A DNA stretch of 64,000 nucleotides from Hetaerina americana (GCA_022747635.1 JAKTNV010000014.1:8541610-8605609), one strand, 5' to 3'. Shown: positions 38,556-52,871, counted from the first letter of the stretch. The notes: generated from the letters alone by a model not told the origin. Made by a program: numbers and translations.

Positions 38556-41500
38556 CTACATGCATCAGATGAATGAACTTACCACAAAACTCATGAAAAG
38601 GGGCGCTTAAATTGATGACATCAATAACAGAATCCCTGATTCATAAAATTCTCAGTTGCATTCGACTTATTTATAAACGCTCATGACGATAACTGGAATC
38701 AATAACATGATATACGACAAAACTATTTTTACAAAATATTTAACCAAGAGTAGGTCTTTTTTAATGGAGGTCAATTCCGTGATTATGGTTATTATTATAT
38801 GCATGTATACTAAGCAATATTCGGAAATTCCTCGACCGTTTCCAAGACCTCTAGTAATAACCTGTAAGTAAACATCTCCATTACTCAAATTTATGGACGT
38901 GAACTAACATTGGTTGCTATATTGTATTCGTAATTACTGAGTGAACTCTCCAGGAACTCCATTAACACGTCCAACAATAGCTCATTAGCATCAAAATTCA
39001 AACGTAATGTAAAACATTCTGGCATTGACAATAACTACTCTCTTAGATTTGTATATATGTTAGTTTTTAAAGATTCAGAGACAAATATAGAATTGGCACA
39101 AGGTGGAAAAAGATCGAGCCAGCGCACTGAAGTGCATACGCGTAGGTAACTTGAACCCTCAAGTACTCACAGAGTACCCTTGGGTTCATTTTTATTCAAT
39201 AAACAAATGCAGTATTTATGTATGGATAATTACTAATTTTTTATTGGTTGAGTGATTATGACGATTATTTGATTCAGATATGATGAAAACCCTCGATTTA
39301 TTATAGATTTTTTATGATATATTTACCATCAAAGTAATTACTTCAATATAGTCGTCCCTTGTTCTTTTAAACAAATTTTAAAAACTGTTTTGTTTTCCTT
39401 ATGCTTCCTCATAAAATTTTACTAAACCTACTTCCTGCACAATAGTTTGATGTATCTTTATCGATCTGTGAACTTCAATTTTATCATTACAGGCAACGGT
39501 GTCATCTGCGATTACTCCCTCTTCCTTTCTGCGACCAGATGACGCAAGCCAGTAACGGGCTGGCAATATAAATATATTGCCATTGCCTCCTTGTTCTTTC
39601 ATATAGCAACTGTTTTTCATATATGCCCGTACAATACAATTTAACCGTATGGAAGCAATGTCTTATGACTACGATATTGCAAAGGTCCAAGGCATATTTT
39701 ATAAAACCCATGGAATTCAAACATTAGGTTGAAATCATTCGTACAAGCGATTCTTCCACTGTATAAGAGATTTTGTTTTATGACTTTTTCGACTCCTTGC
39801 TCAATTCACTGAAAAATGGTAACACAACTTGCAGTAAAAAGTAATCAAACTGTACTAAAAAAAAGTTGTCTTTCACATGCGCTGCAAAAATATTAATGCT
39901 ACAAACGTCCGCCATTTTGTTTATAAAAACTAACGATCAATTAACGATTAATCGGTGAAAAATATTTGAAATAATTTAAACAATTCTAATACATTATGAT
40001 CTCATATATTGCTGCTGAATTCACTTTGAACGCTTGAACACTGAGTTAAGCGCCGAATATACGAAAGGGGGAATGAATAAAAAGTAACCATAATTATCTT
40101 AATGTTTTAAGAGCGAGGTCGAAATATTGGCCTTTGGAACAAGGAAAAGATGCTACCAAATAAGGGAATTCCATTCAAATAGCATGAATCGCCATAGAAA
40201 AAATGGGGAGGGTTTTCAGTAAATCTAGATCTCTGAATAAAAAAAGGTATTTACCACCATTCTAATTCTCACGTAAAGCATTAAATACGGGCGGAGAGCA
40301 AGTCCTGCATGCAAACAAAAATAAAAAATCATGAATCTCCTTCTCTGTGCATTCGATTAATAGAAAAAAACAATGCTCAGTCTTGCTCCCCCTATTTCCC
40401 AGCATCAAAAAATTCCAAACAAAGAATTCCACGACAAACAAACAACGGAGAAAGAGCCGGAGAGGCAAACTTTTTGAGAGGGCAAGACTACAAAAAAGAA
40501 GGGCGGCCCAATTTTGCATCATTCAATCCCATTCGCCACCAGAGGAAGAATCAGATAATCTGACCTCCTCTAAGGAATTGAATTTTGCACGTCGAGACGA
40601 GAAGATAGGGATAAAAAGACAAAATCAGGAAAAGAAGGGAGCAAAAGACTGGTCTTCTGACAAGCGTTGAAGAGGGGGAAAAAATATACAGTAAGATGAA
40701 CGCGGGAGAAGTAGGTACTGACATTCTATCGCTTATAATGAGATTAAATGGATAAGGAAGTTAAAGGTGAATGCATGAGTACAGGAAGGTGAAGGACGTT
40801 ACGCTACAATGTCCGACGTTGATCGAAGAATTTCATTATGCTCCGCTGTTGATTACGAGAATTACGCACTCGGGAAGGGGATATCTACGAGTATTCATTA
40901 AGTCGTTCAAAAAAGGTATAAACTCCATCCAGGGTGGAATGCTATATCGCGAGGCTAAGTTGAGTATTCCCTTATTGAGATACAACCAAGAACTGAATCG
41001 TGGCAGACTCTAAAATAACCAAAATACAGTAAGCAGTAGCAAAAAATTCAACCTCTATTGGAATTATTTTAATAAAAGTAGGAAGAACACTTCAAACAAG
41101 TCCAAAGACAAAAGAAATTTTATTGATGGTGGAGACACTGATAAAGGTCAGGTCAATCAATTTTCGAAATTTCATAAAAAATAGTAACACTACAAGACAT
41201 TGTAGATCGGATTCCGTAATATACCATAAATCAAAATTCACTGAGGGTTACTTGAAGAATAATTTATAACATTAACCTCAAAGGCATTACAAATAACGAC
41301 AAAAACGTTACCCTAAAACTTAAAATTAACTGTTGATAAAAATAAATATAAATAAATATTGCATGCTCATCAAGAAAAATTTGCACAAAACTAGATGACG
41401 AACACCATTACGCGTAGAATTAAATGATATCAAACCAATACCAGGCAAGCCTGAAGGTTGACAGCAAATACATTCTCCTGCGTTATTGTATGCAAAAATG

Positions 41501-42528
41501 CGGTTCAATTGTTTAGAAATATTAATTCATATAAAATCGTCGACTTTCAATTATTACCAACTAAGAATATTGATATATTTTATGCATATATAATTATCAA
41601 ATGAGCCCTTTTTTTAAACATCGAAAATACAAAACTGATTTAACATGGACGGGCAAGTGCGAGAAAAGGTAGCAATAAACTATTGGAATAAAATATTAGG
41701 TATTTTGAATTTTGAACTATATCATAAGCAGCTAGACTTTGATTTTAGGTGCATAGTTAGGTATAGCTCTATTCTTATGAAGTTTAAGTGCACCTGAAAA
41801 CAGAAATTTAAGGCAAATGAGACAAATACATTTCTATTTACCCATAACTTTCCAAGTATTTTATCCAGAAAATTTCGCAGGCGACTAGACCATTAACGAA
41901 ATTGAAGATTCAAAGTAAGTACAAACCACATTAGGCGAAAAGCCTTGTCAGAATACGAGCATACTCAATCGTAATTGCTTGCATTTACGACAGTCTCATT
42001 AGTATCGAAGGACTTCATTTTCTACAGCCTGATCAATATTCTGAATTCGTCGACCCTCACTGCCTTCGGGTATTTTAATCATTTTTTTCAGTCTCAGTCT
42101 TCCCATGCCAGTTTAAATCCAAAGATAGCAACATTATTATATAAAAAAGTATTTACGGATGAAATTACTTTGGTAGATCAATTTTATCAATGGCGTATTT
42201 AATTATGCCAATCTGAAACAATATCTGCTATTACTTTTCTGAATTTCAATTGGATATTTACTGGATATGGTTGTTATTCTACGTTATACGAATGTGTAAG
42301 ATAAATCCGATATTTCTCCTTGATTTTGCTTAAGATTAATTTTTAGGATTCCTCGCCTAGCAGGTGCAAGTATTGTCAATCATTTGACCTTGGCATGGCC
42401 ACAATGAGGTTTGAGCCAAAATGGGTCAAATTCTTTTCACTAACTTTCTTCGTGTCTTCCACCTGACTCCCATATATCGTATTCCAAAAGAGTTTGCGAG
42501 CTGCGTACTTCAACCCAAAGAATAGATA
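38556..42528. other. Long AT-rich stretch without defensible genes
   Basis: Several short frames with no motif. No TE protein or clear repeat was seen. Confidence 0.5.
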
Positions 42529-42585
42529 TCCATACTAAATGAGTTTGTAATTTCTGTGGAAAATTGCAAACTCATTTAATATGGA
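42529..42585. repeat. 57-nt hairpin, miRNA-precursor-like
   Basis: Arms of 25 nt, with cores ctaaatgagtttg and caaactcatttaa, pair at 23 of 25 positions around the 7-nt loop ctgtgga. One mismatch on either strand becomes a G-U wobble. The size and near-perfect pairing resemble a short pre-miRNA, or the two joined ends of a tiny MITE. No transcript evidence. Confidence 0.7.
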
Positions 42586-43393
42586 CATCAAACAAATTCC
42601 ACGAAGTGAAGCCTGAAAGTGTAAAGTATACCAAAGAATAAAGTTTGAGAGGTTTGAGATGCCTTGCTATGAAATATTACCTCAGTCATTATTAATCAAT
42701 TCATATTCTAAAGAATATTAATAATTCTGAGGAACCATAAAATTACCATATGGCCGGAGGAAAATGAGCGAAGAGGGAAATTTAGCATTAAATTATAACA
42801 CAGCAATAATCAATCTGCGAAAATGCCTTACATTTATGTTTTTAAAACAGGCATTTTGTTTTACAATTAACATAGCGATTGAAGACAAGTATGTACTAAA
42901 AATTGTGAAATATTTTTAAAATTTTAAGATTCCAGTTTTTCTTAAGTTTTACAAATATTATCAATGGTACGGCAAAAAAATAATAATCTACACATTTTCC
43001 TTTTTCCTGTGGGAATTAGCAGTCCGGTAAGTTAGTTTTTGAGATGTGAATATTGTTTACTCGTTCCATGCACAACAGTGCATAGAGTTCACGCATGGGG
43101 AGGGGCATCCCCTCTCCGGCTCAATTAAAACATGGACACCAGTCCATTATCTTACACTCCATATACGATTGCGTCATAGAAATTCCAACTTTTGGTCTTA
43201 AAATTTGATTGAATTTTTTGCGAATAATTTCTCCTATTAAAATGAAGAATTCCTCAAAAGACCTAAGCAGCGGTACATACTGTAATTACAATAATAAATT
43301 AAATATACTTCTTCTTGAGAAAAAAGTAGTTATTCATTTCGCTACTTGAACGGAGCCCAAATTCCAATTCCACCACATGAACACTGAAATGGA
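42586..43393. other. AT-rich stretch, nothing recognised
   Basis: No feature supported. Confidence 0.45.
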
Positions 43394-43419
43394 AATTGGG
43401 GCACCTAGGTGCTCCAATT
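43394..43419. repeat. 26-bp near-perfect palindrome
   Basis: Centred on cctagg, within aattggggcac/gtgctccaatt. One position breaks the symmetry. It could be a dyad protein-binding site or a collapsed inverted repeat. Confidence 0.6.
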
Positions 43420-43559
43420 CCCAATCCTTCCATCAGCGCTTAATGCTGAAAAAATGTTAACCACACACACGTATCTACATCGTCTCAAATGTAGTAACAG
43501 CGCGCATTACATACAAAATAAGTACAAAAAAACCAACTCCTAGAGTTACTTTCCGGATA

Positions 43560-44560
43560 TCGGGTATCAGGTGATGGAACGAAATTGAGAGAACGTATGA
43601 GGAACGGAACGAAATGGAGCAGATGGAAATGCATCAAGTGAGAGAAAGGGAGTATATATCGAATACATCTGGGTGGAAATGGACTTTTTTTAAAAATCCT
43701 GCCGCTATATGGACTGCACAATGCGCATTCTGAAACCTCCGACTCATCTCAGTCAGAATACTCCCTCTCCACCTTTCGTGCATCAGACTCGACTCAAAAG
43801 ACTTCCTCTAGCCACCTCGAAAACTCTTCTCCCTCATCATCCCTACCCCCTCCACCAATCCCTCTGAAGCTTCTCGTTTGACCCCATTCACGTAGATGAA
43901 GGAAGGGGGTGACCGTGAGGGTCGTTGGAGAAGGGGGAGAGAAGAAGAAACTTCTGAGGGGACAGGGAGGACCGGGGATTGGGTGGGGATGAGGATAGGC
44001 ACACCAACGGCTTTGTGAGACTACATGTCTCTCGATCTCTCTCTCTCTCTCTCGGGCCGCTCCTTTATATCAAGAACAGACCCATACACACTCCTCCACC
44101 TGGATGGATTGGCATAGGGGGAAAGAAGACTGAGGGGATGGTCGAAGACTTGTGGAAGACGGTCCCTTCCTCATAGAGATAGAGAGTGGGATGAAGTTTG
44201 TTGAGCGTGTGTGTGAATGTGAAGGATTGAGGGCTGTCATCAGGTAGGGTCGGGAATGTCGAGGGCAGGGCACGGTAGGGGGAATAAATGGGGTTCAGGG
44301 GGGTCATTCCATGCATCCGCGCGACTTACCCAAACTCCACCGAACTCCCTTTCTTTTCTTATTTTTTTCCCTTCCCTCATCCCCTAACCCCGTGACCCTT
44401 AAAATCCTTTCGCCCCTCTTCAACTACTCCCCTCCATTTTTATCTGATATTCAAGTGAATGATAAATCTGGTAAAACATTAGTAACAGGCCCGCATCAAC
44501 AGTTCTACCCTGGGTAGGTTTACCTCGCGGCGTGTGCAAATGAAAACCTCATTATCCCAG
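43560..44560. other. GC-elevated island with alternating strand bias
   Basis: The + strand is C/T-rich at about 43735-43890, G/A-rich at 43895-44300 (interrupted by a (CT)n run at about 44034-44054) and C/T-rich at 44320-44440. Open frames on both strands are low-complexity; no domain is visible. Confidence 0.45.
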
Positions 44561-44920
44561 ATGCTTTGTATTATGTTTGGAGAGAGTTCGCTATTGTTTT
44601 AAAATCACGTTAACAATACCTGCAAAAAAATAAAAATATATAGTTCGAAAAATGTTTTTTATCGAAACATGATTCCTGTAAGGTGTGGAAGTTTAACTGA
44701 AGGTAGTTAGTACCAAAAATAATGATTTTTTGACCCCCTCCCCCGCCCCTACGAGTAGTGGAACTTGAAAATTTCTAGAGAGGGATTTATTCCCATACAC
44801 GAACAAAAAGAATTATGAAACCATTTCTTCAACAAATAACGTTGAGTATCGAAGTTTTACATCGGATTAAAAGCAAAAACATTAGAATAAGGCCAATTGC
44901 AAACGAATAAATGGAGGTGA
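44561..44920. other. AT-rich stretch, nothing recognised
   Basis: No feature supported. Confidence 0.4.
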
Positions 44921-44924
44921 AAAA

Positions 44925-45008
44925 CCTACCTTTCCGGGAATCAAACCCTTGACTTCACACACTTCTGCGTGTGCAGGCGTTTCCCCGCCACCACTGACGA
45001 ACTAATGA
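44925..45008 (-). repeat. tRNA-derived SINE head, fragment
   Basis: The minus strand has ggtttgattcc (complement of 44937-44947), 10 of 11 bases of the Pol III B box, preceded by gtggtggcggggaaacg. A full cloverleaf is not evident. Confidence 0.45.
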
Positions 45009-46610
45009 CACTGACTTATAGACCAATTATGAAACTTCGACAGTGAAAGTAATATTTATTTTTAGCTTGAATATATTTGCCCGAGGGATTGTGCGTGCCC
45101 CCGTGATTTCACTCTCCCCTCTACTCTCTGGAAAGGCAGCTGACTGGTTGGCTAGAGGGTTCTAATTTTCTAAATCGAATTTATCGTAAACCGACGGCGC
45201 AAATTTATTGGGTGGTATCCCGAGCCATCCTTGGATGACGTCTAAAGAGTTCTACAAAATGCTCTCCTCTCTCCAGAAATATTATGTCCTTTCAGAACTT
45301 CCGAACCTCATTACGGTGGCCGCTTAATAAGTAGATTTCCCATTCCTGATTTTTTCCCGACTAATATGTCGTCGTATTTTTCTCCCAAATGTTTGGAATC
45401 CGATTCTGTATTGTTTTGTGGAAATCCTCTACCGCTTCGTTAGGTACTGGTATCACCGAAGTTTGTTCTACTATAATTTCAGTCCATTTTTCCCTAGTCC
45501 TGAGTGTGCTTTGGTTCATGGCAAGCATGACCTTTGATCTCACAGCTAAAAAGAAAATCGTTCTCTTCGATAATTCCCAGTTTCCCATACCATAAGCTCG
45601 ATTTGCACGTAACATTCATAACTTTCTTAAACGTGATTTCAGGCGTAATCATGTGGAATATATTCGTGATTGAGGCATACATACTAGTAGTATTTACACA
45701 GAATTTGCTATACTACTACCCAAGTCTCGATATAAAAGGCAAAAGATGATGCGTCTAAACTGAGGTTGTTTTTTATAAAATCTACGGAAAGACTATTTTT
45801 AATAAATATATTTTTATTAAAATTTCCAACACATTACACATAAATCGTTCTTTCCGCAATTTTCCCCGATTTTTTTAGAAGTTGCGTATTTTCCGTGGTC
45901 TTCCGGAATTTTCCGGCCGAGTGGTCACCGTACTCTTTCATGATCTGCTTTAAGCACTCCTGTTTAGGCCACCCTCTTCACGACAGTTCCTCTCATTCAT
46001 CCCTCCTTCGATGGCTGCCTTCATGGAGGCTGCTTTAGCGGACAGCCTATTTTATTCTACAGTGGCAATGTAAAGAGGTATTCGCGAAAAAAAAGCAAGC
46101 GAAGAAAATGTTTGAATGCAGCCAAAGGCAATGAGACACGCATTAGGAGACAAAAGAAAAGACGAAAAGCAGGATGAGTTCGAAATTAAGAGTCCTAAGT
46201 TTTCATATTTCAAATCATCCCACCTTCCACTTCGTCTCTTCTCTTCTTAATTTTGCCCCTTCACTCCGCTTCACCCAATGTTAAACAACTTTGTCATCAT
46301 CTTAAAGTTCCAGCTGTGTACAAAGGATGAAGGATTGAATTTGAGTTTATCTTCTTATCCTTTGTAGGAGCCTCCTTGCCTTCAGTCTATAACTTTGCTT
46401 TTTCAAATTCATTTCAGCCGTTCTCATTGCCAACTCTACAGCAAGGTATATAAGTATACCATGAGGTACCTCTATAAGGTTTCTTTCCAGTATATATTAT
46501 AATCGTATATTAATACGTATAAACAGGCATATAGCAGATGTGTATTGTAGGAATACTTCTGTATATGAGTAAATACAGATAAATATACACAGAAAAATGT
46601 AAATTTCACC
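45009..46610. other. Mixed stretch, nothing recognised
   Basis: No gene supported. The frames near 45361-45615 on both strands have no recognisable motif. Confidence 0.45.
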
Positions 46611-46619
46611 CATTTTTAT

Positions 46620-47583
46620 ATGGGATAAGTCCCGGTTTCATCACATATACTGCATCCTTTGGTGCCTGAGAAGTCCGCTGTAGCCTCAACGGAGCGGTGA
46701 ATGGGGGTCCGACCGGTCGGCTCGGTAGAGGGGTCCCCACCACTCAGGCGCACTTTAGTTCAGTCGCCTCCAGGCGCGCGTTTAGACAGATTTTTGTGAA
46801 TGAGAGATTTTTGAGATTGTGGTGTCGTCGCGCCAGCATGGAACGCACCGTCGAGCAACGCTACGCTGTAAAGTTTTGCGATAAACTCGGGAAATCCGCG
46901 TCAGAGACCTTTGAACTCATTAAACAGGGTAATGGGGATGATGCCTTAAGCCGCACAAGCGTTTTTGACTGGCACAAAATGTTAAAGGAAGGCCGGGAGC
47001 TCGTCGAAGACAAGCACCGCGTCGGACGACCGACGACCGCTCGAACCGATGCTCAGGTGGCCAAAGTGAAAAAGGTTTTGGACTCTGACAGGCGTTTAAC
47101 CATCGCCCTTATCAGTGAGGAGACCGGTCTTTCAGTCGGAACCGTCCACACTATTGTAACAGAGGATCTTGCGATGAGGAAAGTGTGCGCGAAGCTGGTG
47201 CCGAAAGTCTTGAGCGAGGAACAAAAACTGTCGTGGGTGGAAATTTAGCTGCCGACGAAATTCGGTGTGGCAACGTTGCCTCATCCCCCTACAGCCCCGA
47301 CTTGGCTCCACCTGACTTTTTCTTGTTTCTGCGAATAAAAAGGGAGCTCGAAGGATATCGGTTCAACTCCATCGAGGAGGTCCAAAGCGGCGACGATAAA
47401 GGCTCTCAACAGTATTCCGGAAACCAACTAACCTCCAGCGGGCTTTTGACAAGTGGCAGACTCGCCAAACTAAGTGTCTCGATGCAGGAGGAATGTATTT
47501 GAAGATTATTAAGTAATTGTAATGATAACTGCAATAAATTTTGATTTGTTTAACCAGTCCTGATTCTTATTGAACGGACCCTG
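46620..47583 (+). mobile_element. Mariner deletion derivative (mariner C)
   Basis: The right end is a typical mariner terminus, the complement of cagggtccgttcaataag, ending at 47583 and followed by TATA. The left boundary is uncertain; a degenerate counterpart (gggataagtcccgg) occurs near 46621. The interior keeps the N-terminal half and the C-terminal quarter of the transposase but lacks the centre. The GC-rich 5' leader (46680-46837) contrasts with the AT-rich flanks. Non-autonomous. Confidence 0.75.
46838..47516 (+). pseudogene. Internally deleted mariner transposase (mariner C)
   Basis: The true start is probably the Met at 46838 (MERTVEQRYAVKFCDKLGKS), since the longer frame from 46697 adds only unrelated leader sequence. 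The N-terminal paired-like DNA-binding domain is intact over about 135 codons: first helix-turn-helix, the GRPTTA linker, and second helix-turn-helix in DRRLTIALISEETGLSVGTV. After LSEEQKLSW the frame stops at 47246, and the sequence jumps to YSPDLAPPDFFLF, so the first and second catalytic Asp are gone and only the third remains. Two later frameshifts precede the C-terminal end KWQTRQTKCLDAGGMYLK, stopping at 47514-47516. The intact N-terminal frame could in principle yield a DNA-binding-only protein, but expression is unproven. Confidence 0.88.
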
Positions 47584-47629
47584 TATATGTGTGGGTATAT
47601 TTATATATATACAGATAAATATTTAAAGA

Positions 47630-47662
47630 AAATACATGTGTATATATATATATATATATATA

Positions 47663-47706
<44 letters not shown>

Positions 47707-47735
47707 TATATAGATATAGATATATGTATATATAC
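47630..47735. repeat. TA-rich microsatellite
   Basis: Long TA runs with tatata(ga)ta variants, just downstream of the mariner C terminus. Confidence 0.9.
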
Positions 47736-50700
47736 AAACACGCATACATAAAATTATTTCACTGTAACATTTATTACGACCTCTCGAGTTTTGTCACACT
47801 ATTGACATAAGGCGAGTGCTATGGCGCCCCGGTTTTTTTATTCTCCATCGTTCTCCATCCGACCTCATTCCCTTAACATTAGGCCACCTTACTCCCTTTA
47901 AAATAATTTTTCATTATATCTCTTCCTTATAATTATCATAGTGAGTGATTCATTGAGTGGTCTTCATGGCTCCCAGGAGACATTTTCGTATTTCCCCAGG
48001 GAAGAATGCAAGTGAAATTTTAAAAATTCTCAAGGAGCAAAATTTGGGGAGCAGGCGAAGAAACTACGCAATGTTGTCTGCCACGTTACGAAGCTCTCAC
48101 ATATCTGTTGCAAATTTATACAACCACTCCTATTTCAGTTGATGCGACTCGGGAACGCCCCTGACATATATTAATTTAGGCGAATCTATTGTGAAGTTGC
48201 GGATGGGAACATCTCTCCCTACTTCGTCATTGCGGAGAGAGGCAATGAAACAAATCGACGTCATCTTCAAAATGCGTGGCGTCATTAATGGACGACGCAT
48301 ATGGTCTCGAGGTCATTTAACTCAAGTTTACCATAGTTCTCTTCATTCATCTGAATTGGGTTTATCATGATTCATTCATCAATGATCGCTACAGTCCTAC
48401 TTAGTTAACTTGGGAAATGATTTTCTAACCAGAATTGTACGTTTCTAACACACCAAGTTGCCCAAACTCAGTCAAAATAAAAATATTTACATAATCTCAG
48501 TAATCGGCTAGATAAGTAACACTTTTTGCGAATATGATGAGCAAAACAATATTGATTTACTTCTTGGCTAGAGGTGACTTGATGAGCTATTAGTTCTATG
48601 AAAGCACATCCCCCTGGAGAAGTAGAATGTTATTAATAAGTACCAAATTCCTTTCCAAACATTCCAGAGTCCTAGTGTAAATACAAATTAAGTATTTTAT
48701 TTTATTTTCAACAAATTTATTAATTGTAGTTTTTCGATTGTAGACTTTTTATATATAATGTTAAATTTCAAAACATAATTACCGGATCGTGATTAGTGAA
48801 TAATAGGTTAAATTAATAATCGATAAATATAAAGTCCATATACCACAATCCATTATTTTATACATACTAATTGTGTCTTAAAACGAGCTTTTTTGACTTA
48901 TTTTAATTTAATCTTAATTGTAAAAATAAATTATAAGAACAATTGAATGCATAGTTATTATCGTCATCCGAACCATTTCGCGCTCCCATTAACTTGTAGT
49001 GCACAAATATTTATAAATAAATTTCAAAAAATAAGGAAAACATATTTCGCCTGGAAATTATAATAATTGTACTTGAAATGATTTTCAGAAAGACTGTTAA
49101 TTTTACCCAAGAAAAATCAGTGCACCACTAGCTTATTTCTAAGACTCAGTTAGTGAACAATCTTGCTCCCAAAGCTACAACAAAACTTACTGAAGGAACA
49201 TAATTGATGAGCAACACAACGGAGTTGCGATGAGAAGGGAATGAGCTATCCAGCTTTCACAGGTATTTCATTAATTACGCGGGAACCGACAACTATGGAA
49301 CGTAATTTCTAATTGTCGTATTAATAGAAGTCTAGTCAGAAACTTCCAGAGCGCGTGTCATCTTGAGAGCAACATTTTCGACAGAGTAGGAATCTTCTCT
49401 GAGCCTTGGTGGGAGTAGGCGAGATGACAGTTTGGCATGCCTCCTGTCAGGTAGGCAATGACTGGAAATTGGAAATTTTTCTATATCATGTGAGATATCC
49501 GGACTAAACCACGGAAACGACCACTAAGATTATATAAAATGCTGGAGTCAACTAAAGGACAATCTTTCTGATTGGGGAGTGTGCATTCATCAGTTCTCTC
49601 GGAGGACTACTACTGACAAACTAAGGAACATTAAGTATTCCAGAAATAAAGATGGGCGTCACCCTCCTTCAAAACCTTAAATCTGGCCTGGGATATTTCA
49701 ACTCGAAGGTCTTCAAAATTTTAAGTGAGAGGTTTATGCTTCACATCATTTATCCCTGAAAGAAGTGGGCAGTCTATTCTTCTCTGATAGGCATGGATCC
49801 CCAATTCGTTCGGCCTTCCTGGATCACAAGGCGGCCTAATCATACAGGTAATAGCCAATGTATTTCAACTGAAACTATAACAGATATTTAAAACATTGGA
49901 GCGACCTCTTCGGTCAAGAGTTGAGGAATTTACTATAGCTCGATAGAGCTTCAAAGGTTCTACAGCGAACTTTCCAGAAATAATTGGCCGTTGAGGTCGT
50001 CAAAGAAGATATTAAAAATACTATTTTTATTATATTTTTCCCATTACTTTCACTGCAGTTCAAATTCAACCTGAGCGTCCCCAGGGCGATCTGACTCATG
50101 TTTGACAAATTACTCAAATCGCTATCTCTCACGGTGCGTTGTTTCTCTCGGAAATGCTCTAAATAAAATTGTTGAACCTTTGACATCAAAACACAAACAT
50201 TTGTTTTCAAAATACATAGATTTTGGTCGCATAGAAATTTCGTTCCACGGGAACATGAGTTCGTGCATTCAAGCACTACCTATATTTGATTACTAACATT
50301 CACATGTAAATATTATTCATCGATGAAGGCTGTGATTTAATGAAATAACAAATTTTTTTAATAATTATGTTTGTGTGAATTACTCACTTATTTTACAGAA
50401 CCATTATATTACATATGTAATGGTGGTGTAAATTAGTTTCTTTTTGGAAATAAATACGAAACGATCTTTGCGGGCAATCTGATCTTATGAGACTCAGCGT
50501 TTAAAAAATATTCACCTGGGATGTTGAAGTTTTCGTTGATTATGTCCCCCACCCTTCTGATATGGTGCCCGGTTCAGTTGCACCGCTCGCAATGCTGTGG
50601 GGAGAAAACCTGCGCCCCGTAACCATAGATATCCAAGTCACCTGCTGGATAATCCCGTTAAAGGATTGAAGCAATTTTTTTGCGTCAAAAAGCACTGCAC

Positions 50701-52869
50701 CACTTTACTCCGAGACGAATCAACTTGACAATATGTGCATGCAATCTCGCTCCAGAGGCGATGTCAGAGCGACGGCAGATAATGAGTTATGGCTCCCCTG
50801 AGGATATTGGCTATTGCTCTGCACCATTGTGGTTATTCACGCGCTGGAGATTGTTATTGGAGCTGGGAATAATTGACCTTAATGCTACCAATCGGAGACG
50901 TTATAACCAACGCTCCTAAGTTTCTGACACACAATGTAGAAAATCATAGTCGCCATCGCGAGCCAACATTTAAAAGAAAACCAGCAATTGGCATTCTGAC
51001 TTCGGTTCCACAATTAAACATTTGTCCTTAGTTTAGAAAAAGGATAATCCAAGAATCAAACATAATAGTATTTTTGATTGCATTATCATTTCTAGCCAAC
51101 TGCTCACACATCTTCAATATACATTAGTTCAGCAGAGTGGCGATGTATAGTATTTAGTGAAAAGGTAATTTTGCTACAGTAAATCACAAAAGGAACCAAT
51201 CTTCATTGTAATCAAAATAAATCTGGAATGAAAATCTCTGTAGTAATATTATTGGCCATACTTATGCATATTAAACTTATAGAATCACGGGTTATAGTTG
51301 CAGTGGCCGGATACTGATTTTTTAACGCGATTTTGAAGATGGATTTGATATTCGTGAAAGGTATAACAGGTTGGCCTGGTGAAATGGAAATTATTTTAAC
51401 GTAGCATTTTTTGAAAACAATAAAATGAGGCATCTTTAGATTTGACTACCCAGAATGGAAAATACATCCAGAGCAAACATTCATGCTTGTATGCATCCCA
51501 TTACAATCAATAAGTATTGAAAAATAGAAAATAATGTAACAGCCAGTTTTTAATTCCAATATCTTATACGAAATCTTTCAATTAATACCAAGAGGTCAAA
51601 GTTTACAATTGGTCTTGAATTTCAATATAAACTAATAGATACTTACTAAGAGTCTATGCAACGGTGCTTGGCGACAATGACCAATGCAAAATATTTCCGA
51701 TAGATACATATGTCCCATTCTATCTAGATTCAAAATATCCCTACCTGTCGGCTTCTAAATTTAAACGGCTACCTACAATTTGAAGTCAAAAATAAAAGAA
51801 ACCTTTACTTGGAAGGTATTTTCAAAATAACATATGAAATAATTTGATCAAGGTTACCGATTCCGGGGCTATTTTTTCAATAATGACATGCAAATAATAT
51901 GCCAAAAAGTATATTTTCCACAAATCCGCTTCATTTAATGACTTAATAGCTCCGTAAATCAATTTTTAATTCACGTAAGTGTTAAAACATGACTCTTTGT
52001 ATTATTTGTTTTTAGTAATATCATTGATGCATTTATCATTTGCATAGTGAATAAAGCTAATTACATTAATATTCCCTCCGTGAATTCATTTCGCGTTTTA
52101 ACCTTAACAATATTTATTATTTCGATGCAAATATAAATTTACATATTTTTATACTTAAAATGACTGGACATGCGTCAAAAAATTTGCACTGTGCCACTTG
52201 ATAAATGATAAGTTTTTACTTGCTATGGAATTACAATTTTCTTCCATCATTAAATTACCCATTAGCGTCATCATTCCGAAATGAATGTAAATTTGAACTC
52301 AAAAAGTTCATGCATTTCTCCAATTATTTTGTTCTCTTGGCCACATGCATCTCCCCTGGTAATCACCATCGACCCCATCCTCCTCCCGTAATTTCTTTGT
52401 ATCGTAATTTTTCTCCTCTTTGGTCTTCTCTCTGTTCGCCCCGAGCGTGATCGTTTGACTGAGCGCAATGGGCGGGGAGAAATGTAAGCATAGGCAAACA
52501 CAAAGATAGGCCCGCCTTTCCCAGAAACTTGTGCGCAATCTTGATCGAATCCATGTCTCGCCCCCTCCCTCTCTGCTTTAAGGGTGACGGATCAATCTTT
52601 CACCGAAATGGATCGAGTAGGTCGTATTTATTCAATCATTTGACTTCTTTCAACACCTATCTGTATTCAAACTATCCGAATAAAAGTTTTACTCATTATT
52701 CCAACGGAACTGTAATGTGCACATTCTTTTATAATGCAGGTTAATAAATAAGACAAATTTACGTAATACAATACTTATACATAGAGATTCACAATGAAAG
52801 TAAATAATTTGCATGGGATTCGAAAACTAAGTCTCATACTCGCCGATCTGGTGTCATAAAAAGTTAAAA
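47736..52869. other. Long AT-rich stretch without defensible genes
   Basis: No TE protein or exon is supported. A 14-bp palindrome attacatatgtaat sits within 50401-50425. A short C/T-rich patch at about 52350-52440 yields overlapping frames that are not credible. Confidence 0.5.
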
Positions 52870-52871
52870 TA

